Shown here piece by piece: positions 49,301-64,000 of a DNA stretch of 64,000 bases. Each line of letters begins with the position of its first letter. Position 1 is the first letter of the stretch. The notes under the pieces are model-generated. The model worked only from the letters and a program-made list of their open reading frames with translations, was not told the DNA's origin and searched no databases. Made by a program: the position numbers and the translations under genes. The stretch comes from Cruorifilaria tuberocauda. Taxonomy: Eukaryota; Nematoda; Chromadorea; Rhabditida; Onchocercidae. The stretch lies in contig JABVXU010000013.1 of NCBI GenBank assembly GCA_013365365.1, positions 62,001 through 126,000 of the forward strand, in the 5' to 3' direction.

Positions 49301-52300
49301 AAGGAATTATGGAATTGGTAGAATGTTTTCGAAAGGAACTCAATCTTTCATCATTTCCATTTCGTCACGCAATTGCTAATGGGGTATTTTTATTAATTGT
49401 AGAATGACAAATTATTAAATTTTCATAAATTATACACGTTTCTTCTAACTCACTTCATAAAAAAGCTTTACTCTTAACCTAACAGCATTATGATATGTTA
49501 TCAAGCTAGGAGTATCGAAAATGATTGTGGATAATGAACTGATACCACAATCTGGTATTAATCTGATAAGCGAGAATGCACGAATACCGATTATGATTGG
49601 TGTCGCTGAGCATGAATGGGCTCATAAGAAAGGTAATATTTGTCTAAAGAAACTTTTTGAAAATTAGGAAAGCAGAAACATTGCAAAAATATTATGAATT
49701 CCGTGAGCATTTATAAGAAATATCGGGAGTGATACGATTATCAAGATATGCATGATAAAATAATGCGACTACAAGGTACAGATAAGATATAAGACAATAA
49801 TATTGTAGAATAATACGATCCCAGATATGTATGGAATTCGTAGGATATATATGGAATTATGAGATATATTATGGAATAAGGAAGAGGGAAGTAAGTAAAA
49901 GGCAAAGAGAAAATTGTTAAAATTAAGAAAATTAATTGTTAACGAACATTCTTTGTTTTTAATAGGACCAATTAAAATATTATATTTCACTAATTAGAAA
50001 TTTATTGATTTTTTCTGATAAAATTTAATTTTAGAAATTAAATGTTAAATATTTCAAAAAGTTATTTTTTAGCAGAAGATTATGGTTTAAATGAATTCAA
50101 AAATATTTCAATTAAAGACTGCAATGATAATATCCGTAAAATTATCAATGAACATTATCATACCGGTTGCGCAAAAAAACTTCATAATTCAACATTAGAA
50201 CTTATCACAAATGCTACTTTCTTAAGGTATATCGTTTGATTGGATTTCTTTGGACCTTCGATACTTTTCTTACAGTTACGACTGTCTGATCAATTAGTAC
50301 TTTTCAATAATTATTTGATATAAATTAAATAATTTGACATTTTTATTCCCTAAATTATTTTGCTGACAACTATTTGTATTGTCGTGAAAGTTTTGCAATA
50401 GAGGAGTAATCTGGTGATATTAAGTTGATTTGCTAGAAGAACTTGAGAATGAGGAGGAGAAAGAGGAAATAGGAAGAAGAACGGAGGGAATTATAGAGAG
50501 AGAAAAGTTAGAAGTACAAGAAAGGGAATTAAGTTTGAAGAGAAGATTGTTTGAACAACTTTTTTTACGTTTACTATTATAGCAAAAACAAAGTAAGATA
50601 CGTAATAGTAAGAATTATAATTAAAGTAATACAAATTTTCTTGTATCATATGTACTATTTCATTCGTATAATAAGAAATTATTCTGGCTAATAATAATAG
50701 CTGTAACCAAGGAATCATTATTTTTTAGTCAATCAAGCTAGTCAATATTTACTAAAACTCTCATTTGAGTTGTCTTTAACTTGGCTTGATTTTATTCGTA
50801 TTCAAAGATTAAATTCTCTCTTGGAAAACTTGCAAAAAAAAAAGAAATGCAAAATATCAAATATATGAAGAGCTCAAATATGTGAAAATTTTTAATTTTT
50901 ATTTTGATGAATTGGAAATAATTAATTTATTTAGATATATCGATACGCCAGAAAACAATCGTACCTTAACACGTGTTGTTTACGGATTGCAAGATGTATG
51001 ATTTTTAAGTTCATTCTTTGTGTTATCATGAAAAAGCATTTTTACAAAAAAAATTGAAATTTGTAAAATTTTATCAAGGATTAAAATTATTTATAAATAT
51101 TTATGTTAAATTAATTGTTGACTTTTCTATACTTTATATAAAAATTAAATGTTTTTTTATAAATATAAATTATAATATTGCATTGAACTAATATAATTAA
51201 CGAAATCATTTCATGTAGTTAGAAGCGGACGTTGAATTTGTCGCACCGGCGCAGCGTGAAATTGATGGTTACGTGGAGAACGGCATACCTGTTTATGCAT
51301 ATTCATTCCGATATTTCCCGAAATCACCAATTTATGAGGAGGAACAAAAGGAATACACCATTTTTGGTCATAAACCAATTAAAGTGAAACGAAAAGAGCT
51401 TCAAATACGACGTATTCTTTGGATCACTTTAATTTAATTTAAAAAATAAATGTTATCAGAAATAGACAGGTGTAACTGGTTTAACATGATTAAGCTACGT
51501 TGTCTAAATTGGAACTTTTTTTGTTGTTAGAATGAATGATAGGAAAAATTGCAGAAGTTTGATACTATTTAACTTTCTCTATTTAAAAACGAATCAAGCT
51601 ATTTCGAGTTCTTTTTGAAATATCTTTTGATCAATTTAGAAAATCGTAGATTAAACGAGTTGCAATGAAATGATCAATCATAAATTGATTAATTATTACC
51701 CTTAGCCAGAATGATGGATCAACTTATTAGAGTAAATTATCAAGTGCAATAAACTTATCAGTAGAAAATCATTATAATAAACTGTATAATAAATAGAAAC
51801 GAAATAGATTAGAATAGGAAGTCGGAATTCGAATTATAAATGAAACAAATCAGAAGTCCAAATATTTTATGCATGTTTTTCTAGTTTAATAAAAGTTGTT
51901 AGAAATTTAAAGCAACTAGAAGAACTATAAAAACTCTTTCGATTATTGTTTCATTCATTTTCAATTTGAGGATATAGAATAAATCACTTAAAAATTTGTT
52001 GAATTTCAACAGTTTATTTTTATAGGAAATGGTAGGCCAAGAGCATTTCATGGCCTGGATCATGCATATATATTCACAAATGGTTACAGTAATAATTTAT
52101 TTATTGAACCGTTCACTAAACGAGATAAAAGAATGGCTGAGATGTTTTCCGGAATGATTACAAATTTTGCCAAATATGGGTTTGTCTTTTTTTAATTATT
52201 TTAAAATGAAATTAAAAGGGCAATATATTAATCATATGTAATAATGAAATTAAAAATTTTTCTTGAATTAATTATTTTTTCGTTAAAAAGAAGGAAGAGA

Positions 52301-53250
52301 AATTTTCTTTCAGTAAAATCCTTTGCCATTTATTGAATGAAATATATTTCATATTATTTTGTTATCACTCTACCAAGTTGAATTGCATTTATTCTCTGCC
52401 CTTCCGGTTAATTATCCTGGAATATTACAGGGATCCAACACCAACTGAATGGAATGGTTTCAAATGGATACCATTTACCAATGAATCTGCTCAATATGCA
52501 ATCCTAGATTTACCTCCTAAGTTCAAAATTTTCATTATTTTCAAATTAATTTCTTTTCGCTATCATACAGAAATGATTTATAATGATATGAATTATTTTT
52601 GCTGTTTCATTTTCATCAAGAAAATCTTTCAATTTGTACAGGTAGAAGATTGTTTGTATTTTTACTTTTACTCATCCATGATTCAAATAAAATTATTACT
52701 ATTTCGAAAATATTTTAGCTATAAAAATTTACTTTTCATTTTATCGATAAAGAATGAAATAATTCAAAATAAATTATTTATAGGAAAGCAATTGGTAGTT
52801 TACATTGGCCGATAACAAACTTTTGGAATAAAGAAACTGCACTTTTGGAAAAATTATCATTGCGTGAAAAACCTATACAAACATTAAGTGAGAAATTAAC
52901 TGCCGATGAACGATTACAGGTTCTTTGATAAACTCATTAAATTTTGCAAAAATTAGAAAATTTATCCGAAAATTTTCAAAATATTCCACTCATTAATGCA
53001 TCAAGAAAAGAAACTTTTTATTGTCTTTTAGATATTTAAATAATATTTGGAAATTAAATATTAAAATATTACTTTTAAACAAATAATGAAATGATTGTAG
53101 CTAGCAGCTTATCGACGTGCTTGGTGGGCATTATGGTTATTAGTGGGCATGATCGCCTTGGTCATTTGGGTGAGTGTCATTTGTGTGGTTGTGACACGAT
53201 GTCACAGTCCTCGAGCTAAACCGTACAATAATATTGTTGTCAGTAGGTGA
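46385..53250 (+). CDS. Type-B carboxylesterase, membrane-anchored (14 exons)
   Basis: This alpha/beta-hydrolase of the cholinesterase/carboxylesterase family should hydrolyse carboxylic esters outside the cell or in the lumen. The exons are 46385-46633, 47630-47791, 48009-48174, 48310-48498, 48890-49113, 49294-49383, 49506-49632, 50073-50226, 50935-50995, 51219-51411, 52026-52179, 52431-52520, 52784-52919 and 53101-53250; 2145 nt, 714 aa. An N-terminal hydrophobic signal (about 15-35) precedes FRGIPYAEAPIG. The family signature EDCLFLNVFTP is at about 126-136 and the oxyanion hole HGG at 153-155. The triad is intact: Ser239 in GESAG, Glu397 in GVAEHEW and His547 in FHGLDH. A transmembrane helix at about 672-696 leaves a short tail, so this is a type-I membrane enzyme. 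It is not a recognisable acetylcholinesterase. Exons 7 and 10 use the sites that keep frame. Confidence 0.93.
48850..48889 (+). pseudogene. Decayed tandem copy of an esterase exon start
   Basis: The 40 bp just before esterase exon 5 mimic the exon itself. A TTTTCAG acceptor is followed by GTCTGTTGTATCC...CTATCCGGTT, against GTTTGTTACACC...TTATCCGGTT at the true start (48890). About two thirds of positions match. In the exon's frame this copy would read LLYPTTALSG against LLHQAIMLSG. Using its acceptor would break the frame downstream, so it is probably a relic. Confidence 0.55.
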
Positions 53251-56200
53251 CAGCATTCCATTGTTTTTATTTGACAGTTGCAGAAATGAAATAAATATTG
53301 AAATTCGATTAAATGTATTTCTTTCATTACTCATACGATAAACAAGTAATGATATGATATGTTTAATTGTAATTATCAGTGAAACAATTTGGAATTTCTA
53401 TTCAGAAGTTTTTTGTATTAAACAAAAATTGTTAAAATAATGTAACGAAATGCTTTTTTTTCAAATTTATTTTATTTTTAAATTATGAATTATAATATAA
53501 ACATTTGAATAAAACAATTATTTGGAAAACTACCACGACAACAGCAATCAATATTTAAAATTATTTTAGAATTTACAAAACAACGGTGTTGCATGGTTCG
53601 ATGCACTAGAATTTCTTCCAACGGAAACATTTAACACATGAATCACTTCACTAATTATACTTTACAAAGTTAAAAAACTTCGTAAAAGTTCATTGATAAA
53701 GTTTGTTACTGTTCTTTTCAGCAATATCACACAAAATAATATTCATTGAAATGCTGTATTACTATCCCTGTTATTGTTATTAACTAGTATCTTCATTACT
53801 GTTACTTATTATTATTTATTGATATTATTATTACTGCTACTAATAATTACAACTATATTTCGGAAAGGTATTTAGTAATTCTTTGAAAACAATTTGAAAT
53901 ATTTATAGAAAAACGCTAAAATACGACAAGTATTTTGAATTTTATTATGAAAGAGCGAACGACGAATAATTTCCTCGTCAATAATGTCATTCTATCCTTT
54001 AACTTTTTCATATCTCTTTACAACCTATTTAATGTTCGGAAGCATTTCAGCTGATAATCATATCATTTTTGATTATTATGATAATTCTTTTCATAAAGGA
54101 CAAGCTGCACTTGCATAAATTTATATTCTATTCTAGGTTAACGCAACCTACACGTACCCCTCTCTGAGTAACCGGAACTTTGGTGAATACTCTTCCATCT
54201 TACGAAGTGATTAAATTTCAACATGTATCTCTTCGCCCTCATACCTTTCCTTGCTAATTTTGTCAGAATAAATTCATTTATTTCAGCATGATATGACAGG
54301 AGCCGTAAAAAATGTATTAGTGAGTTACAATTAATACTGATAAAGTTATGTCAAACAGTATGGAATAGTAAGGGTACTTACTATCTCTTTGTTAACTTTT
54401 CATTTCTCTTTCTCACTTTTTTCGCGTTTTTCGAAGAGAATTACTTCATATTCATATTACACATTGCATAAAAAAATTCACAAAATATTCATTTTGTCAT
54501 ATCATTCCGCTTAAATACTTTCCCTTAACTTTACTTATATCAATTGTTTCTCATTTCACCGCAAATTACCTACTTAATTAATTGAAAAATTGCTCCTTTA
54601 TTAATTTCTTTAAAATTTGTAAACTTTCATTTCACCATTTACTATGTTAAATAAGGTTAAGATATTTTATTAATCCTTATTTTCTTCATAATTTTATCGA
54701 CGAATTTGTAAACAGGGAGTCCACAAATTTTGTTTACCATATTAGGACCATAGAACATGAAATTTTCAATTTCAAACCTTTTCAGCTTTCCCTTGCGATT
54801 TTCAGCAACAATAAATGTAGCTAAATGAGTAACCAAGAAATTCTGCTTTTCTCGACGGTTTTCCTTCTCTTTTCATAAAGATATTGTAACTCTCATATCA
54901 TTTATTTCTCTTCTAAAATTTTGAATTCTGACGTGGAATTCACGTGAAGTTTAATAATTTATCATAATTAGACTTCAATGGATTTATATCGAGATTGAAT
55001 AAAGAGATTCATTCTTCCATAAATTGTTGCAAACTTTTTCAAATTTTTTTTATAAGCGAAAAATTTACTCATTTAATGAATATAGCATTAAAAATTATTT
55101 ATTTCTTTATAAAATCATAAAGAATTCATTCTTTACTCATATCTCTAATGAATTCAAATATTAATTTAATTGTTTTACAAAAAGTTTAAAATAAAAAAAG
55201 GAAGGAAAGCTTTCAAGTTGAACAAATAGTTCTAATTACATCGAAACTACCACATTATCTTTTTACCATCAAACCTTTTCCTTCCTTTTAGTTTTTCTCA
55301 TTTTCAATTATTTACAAATACGTATGCTTATTTGAGAATATTTGATGAAGTAACAACCTGTTTCATTAGTTTCTAATAATCTTAACTTCCTATTCTTATT
55401 CGATCGATAAATCAGAATCATAATCATTAAAATCTAACTTCCTAAAATAATAATCCTTCTGAGAGAAGATTGAAAAAATACATATAAAAATGGGAAATAA
55501 AAAGAAAAAAAATTCCATCGATAATAGAGAACTATTCATTTCCATTCTTTTCATTACGTTTGAAATGTGCATTTGCTGTAATTTATAAGCTATTTATTAG
55601 TTTCGAATATTTTTTTTGCTGCAAATTTGAATTATTAGATATCAACTAAATTTAGAATTGGAAGCTAATGGAATTGAGAGCTTCTATACAAATTTCTTCA
55701 AATCAGAGCTTAAAATTCCTTCTTTTTTTCAATTTTCTGTTTTCTGCTTTAACGGAAAATTTTCCTTTACTTTTTCAGTTTTAAAGTTTTTGAAGTTGCA
55801 ATCGAAATAATTTTGAAAAAGAAATTAAGCACAAGATTTAAAAAAGCTCAAGCATTGATATTTATGACTCTTGAGCTAAGCCTAATTCTGGCTCTCTTTA
55901 TTTTTTTTGCAATGCGTTAGACAATTAAATTCTATATGAAAGTTGAAAGTATAGAAATCTAAAAAGTTCAAATTCAAAAATTATTTTTCTGCATTTATCA
56001 GATTTGTTTGTCTCCTAAAGCTGTAGGAATTTCTTTTTTGGTTTCATTTTTTAAATTTATGGAATAAATTTAAGTAAAAAAGTGCACTTCTCTTATCAGG
56101 TTTGATTAATTTAACGAAAGATATTGCGAATGTGAGATATGCGTACATGAGAAGTCATCAGGAAATGGATGGAAATGATTACGTAATCACTTCATAAATA

Positions 56201-58777
56201 ATATTCAACATTTGAAATGCAATGTACTCTCAGAGATAATGCAAAACAAAGCAATTAATCTTCTTTTCATAAAAATCTGAAAAAATTTCGTGTTAATCTC
56301 ACTGAAATGAAACAATCGAAAAAAAAAAAATCCTTTAATTTTGCTATTTTTCTCACTAATCCTTGCATTGTCTTTTCCTGTATTTTTAAATAAATTTCTT
56401 ATAATAATTAAAGTAAATTAATCCAATTAACTTAGTGATTTTCCATGTAATATAACTCAATATGAATTCATTTAAAAAGTTTTAATTTTAAAGTTTCATT
56501 TCAATTTTCTCTAAAATTCATACTATTTTATGTTAATATAGAATTTATATTAAACTTAAGCTAAAATGCAACGATTGTATTAATCATAAGATTAAACTAT
56601 TTTGATAGGAATTTTTTTAATTTGCTGTAGAAGTTGAAGGATTGGGCAGTGCTAATAAGTATGACTTGATGGAATAGTAAGACTGGATGGATATTCGATC
56701 TGTTTTCGTGTTTTAAAATGATGATTGATAAGAGATAGCGGCATCGAGAGTATCGACATGGTTAACTTTCTCTCTTATGTTTTTCTGCTAAAATACTCTC
56801 TATCACTTATTCTGTCGTTTTCATCCTTATTTATCACAGTTATCCTTTGAATTTTAGTTTTGTTTAAAAATTTAAAAACAATTCTTATTGTTTCTTCACT
56901 CTTTAGATTGACAATATTCGAACTTTTTAAATTTTACCTTTATTTTAATTTTAATTTTAACTTTGTAATTCGTTGAATTGTAAATTCGAATATTAATTAA
57001 ATTTTAATTTAATTCTGTTCCTAAAATTTAAAGATAGATTTTATTAAATAATAGTTAAAATATATTGAGCAAAATAATGGTGTAAATTTTTTTAATATAA
57101 TTTAATTCATAAAAATTTGTTATTACAGTACAAATAATATTAATTCAAATATAGTTGAAGAAAATTTACGGAAAGTTGAATCCCAATTAGTTAATTACTA
57201 ATTTCGGAAATTCTGATCACTAGAAGTGTTATCGAATGCAATTTTTAGAATTAAACTTTTTTTCCTTTTATCCTTACGAGACAATATAATTAATTTTCAA
57301 TTATTGGTAAACAGCATATCATTTATTTTCTTTCTTTGTATTTAATTCCATTGAATTTCTCTTTTTCATTTTCGGTTATTCCGGTATCAGATGTCAATAA
57401 TACGGAAAGCAAAATAATTGTAAAGCTGTGGTATGCAAGAAAATAAATCAATGGAGATTTAAATTTAAGATTTAAAAATTTTCCGTTTTTTGTTTACATT
57501 TTCCGTTTGCAATTTTGTTTCTGCTTGTTTATTTCTTTAATTAACAAAATAAAAAACTAATCTACGATAAACTATTATACTGCAATAAACGAAATGCTAA
57601 CATATTGATAACAGCTTGAATGTTTGCATCGCAGCGAACGGAAAATTATTTCCGTTTTATCATTTGACTCTCTCTCTATTCAGGAAGATATCAAAGATAT
57701 GATCTGATATGCCATTGCAAGACAGTAACTAACTTACTGCCGTTGATATAATCAAATGATAGGCTGAAGTGGAAGAAAGATTTCGATTATTTTACGAACT
57801 TTTTTCCAAAATTATTCCGTTCTCTCAATAATTATCAAGTGGAGATATTTGCTTAGCGCCATTTCTCAACTTATTAATTAAGTTTATTTTCTACCACATT
57901 TTTCATTGGTTGCTCGTTGATAAATCATTGATATAATAATTTTTTATTAATTATTATTTGATTATAAGTGCAAAAAATTGGAAAAAAGTATGAAATGAGA
58001 CGAATAATTTACAGTGAAATGAATTGAACTTATTTTTGCAATTTATTCTTTCAGAAAATACGAATTCAATTTGCAGTCGTTGCAGATCTAAGAATAATAA
58101 ATATAAAAGATCTCACTGCAAGAAACAAAAACAAACAAGTTATCCTAAAAATAATTCATTCATATCGAACAGTTGAATTTCTTTGTGTCATCAATTGAAA
58201 CAACATCAATTGTTATTGTGTAATTCTCTTTTTCAGCCTTCTTGGATGAAACTTAGATGTTCCTGAAGGATAGAAGAAAGGTGAAGGAGGAAAAAAAAGT
58301 TACCTGGGTCTTCCTATTTAAAACTTCAGAGCTAATCTTGCTATCTATAGTGGCTAATAAATCAAATTTTTGTTTCGAATTTCAAGATTTTGATGCTTTA
58401 TTTGTCTTTGTTTAACTTACTTCTTACTGTCTTTATTTGTTTTATTGATTTTTTATTAACAAAAAATATCTTTGAAATACTTTATATTCATTTGAAAAAC
58501 TAACAGTATTCTTATGATATATAAAATGAAAAAAACGATTGGAAAAAAAGTTAGCATTTTGAAAGTTAGAAGTAATTATCAGTCTTTTATCCCTCAATAT
58601 CGCATAGAAAAGCAATTATATCTGCGCAATAAAGGTTTTAGCAGATCACAATTTAATTTAAATTAGCGACTTTTAATGAGATGGGATATTGCTAATTAAT
58701 TTTTGATTTAGCATAGAAGGCAATTAAAGTGTTTCTTTTTTTCATTTAAAGGTTTGAAGATAAATGAATACAGCAAA
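53251..58777. other. Large AT-rich intergenic region
   Basis: These 5.5 kb between the esterase and the kinase hold no open frame above 60 codons, the longest such gap in the window. It is rich in A/T runs. No tRNA-like, repeat-array or transposon structure was recognised. It should contain the kinase promoter, and a non-coding 5' exon or an unseen RNA gene cannot be excluded. Confidence 0.6.
53290..53295 (+). terminator. Probable poly(A) signal of the esterase
   Basis: AATAAA lies 40 nt after the TGA stop (53248-53250), on the coding strand. Its position suits a short nematode 3' UTR. Confidence 0.55.
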
Positions 58778-63103
<4,326 letters not shown>

Positions 63104-63204
63104 AAAAATCCAATGAACTGGAAGACTTTAAATTATACAGAAAATTATTTATATTAAATTCTGTATCAATTTTTGAGTATTGCTAATTAAAATGTGTGTT
63201 AATG

Positions 63205-63210
63205 AATAAA
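63205..63210 (+). terminator. Probable poly(A) signal of the kinase gene
   Basis: AATAAA lies about 100 nt after the TGA at 63101-63103, in the right orientation. Confidence 0.5.
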
Positions 63211-63621
63211 TGCAAGTAAAGAAATTCAATAGCTTTTCATTTTCGACACTTAATATTAATAAAGAATATACTTCTGTAAAAGTTTATTTTATTGCAAATA
63301 TTTAATCGTTCATTCATCATAGGCCATAAAAACCCGCAATAAAACAAAAGCATTTGATTTATTTCGTTTCTTCTTTGTTTGAAACAAATTTAAATTAAAG
63401 CTATAAATTCAAGCTAAAGATTCATCATACAAATTTTAATGCAACAACCACATTTTCGCTTATTAATGAAAAATAAAAATAGCTAATTTTTTAGTAATTA
63501 ATGATTTGGAAATTTACATGTATAATTTTTGAACACTTTTTGGGAGAATTTTATTTCAGGAAAAATCTTCTTCAATCTTCGTTAGATGTAATTGCCTTTT
63601 AAGGAAGATTGTGGAATAAAA

Positions 63622-63677
63622 AATTGTAATGTGTATTGTAATGTAAATTTGTAATGTAAAAATTGTAATGTAATTTG
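63622..63677 (+). repeat. Short tandem repeat, TTGTAATGTAAA-type unit
   Basis: The unit TTGTAATGTAAA or a close variant recurs about four times in some 55 bp (ATTGTAATGTGT, ATTGTAATGTAAA, TTTGTAATGTAAA, ATTGTAATGTAA). It is a simple microsatellite-like array in non-coding DNA. Confidence 0.7.
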
Positions 63678-64000
63678 ATTCACTTTTTTTAAACTATAAT
63701 TAATCCATATGTATTAAAATTATTGTAACTTTCCGTTATTTAAGTTTAATCGATTTGGATTTAAACAGAGTACTTCCTTTTTAACTCTTTTTCTTGAATA
63801 TTTTATATGACGTATTCCATCCGTTATACTTATAATAATTTGAAGAAATAATTACTGGTTATGTTGAAATTCAAAAGTTTTAATGTGAATTTCTTACATT
63901 TTATTTTTCTTTACTTTTAACAACGATTTTCTGAAAATTACTTAACTGAAATGCTCTAAATAAAGCCAAGCGAAAAAAAATGTTCAACGGATGGAACGGA

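Larger units (their letters stand above)
63104..64000. other. Intergenic right end of the window
   Basis: This stretch holds the kinase 3' UTR with AATAAA at 63205-63210 and a short tandem repeat at 63622-63677. No other gene is seen before the window ends. Confidence 0.6.

Noticed and set aside
52621..52783. Possible extra esterase exon after TTTGTACAG at 52641
   Set aside because: The open frame there is Phe/Tyr-rich intron-like sequence. The flanking exons already join in phase and align with the family without it.
53251..58777. Search for transposon, endosymbiont or viral insertions in the largest gene-free gap
   Set aside because: No long open frame, terminal repeat or recognisable protein fragment was seen. 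Simple AT-rich intergenic DNA is sufficient.

Overview
This window looks like nuclear DNA of a parasitic nematode, most likely a filarial (spirurid) worm. The DNA is strongly AT-rich. Genes are split into many short exons with GT..TTTCAG-type introns of about 100 to 1000 nt. Several start codons sit a few bases after an isolated TTTTAG/TTTGTAG-type acceptor, as expected for spliced-leader trans-splicing. The recognisable proteins are metazoan. Species assignment is an inference. I saw no Wolbachia-like, viral or transposase gene.

Layout. 0-3.7 kb: non-coding, one tRNA-Arg(ACG) on the minus strand with a hairpin at its 3' end, and a possible degenerate SINE. 3.7-8.0 kb (-): cactin homologue, 12 exons, 654 aa. 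11.4-13.4 kb (+): a small unrecognised secreted protein with dibasic sites, 100 aa. 14.1-20.3 kb (-): mitochondrial elongation factor G1, 19 exons, 734 aa, with one probable GC-AG intron. 20.4-26.2 kb (-): ZW10 homologue, 15 exons, 756 aa. Its stop lies only 55 bp upstream of the EF-G1 start, so the two are arranged like a nematode operon. 26.2-27.0 kb: CpG-rich divergent promoter. 27.0-30.3 kb (+): MADF-domain protein with a BESS-like C-terminus, 400 aa. 33.5-38.6 kb (+): E2F transcription factor, 14 exons, 542 aa. 42.8-43.9 kb (+): Ly-6/three-finger GPI-anchored protein, 126 aa. 46.4-53.3 kb (+): membrane-anchored type-B carboxylesterase, 14 exons, 714 aa. 58.8-63.1 kb (+): PRKX/PKA-C-like AGC kinase, 8 exons, 344 aa.

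All exon models were built by hand. I checked that intron phases match at each junction and that summed exon lengths divide by three. Every full model closes in frame. The genes do not form one pathway. The clearest links are the ZW10/EF-G1 transcription unit, the shared ZW10/MADF promoter, and a possible E2F site in that promoter about 7 kb from an E2F gene. Intergenic stretches of 0.7 to 5.5 kb hold simple, tandem and hairpin repeats but no coding region I can support.

I did not find a clear undescribed system. The best leads are the dibasic secreted precursor, the GC-AG intron, the perfect intronic hairpin, the decayed exon-start duplication in the esterase, and the two unusual residues in the PRKX-like kinase.
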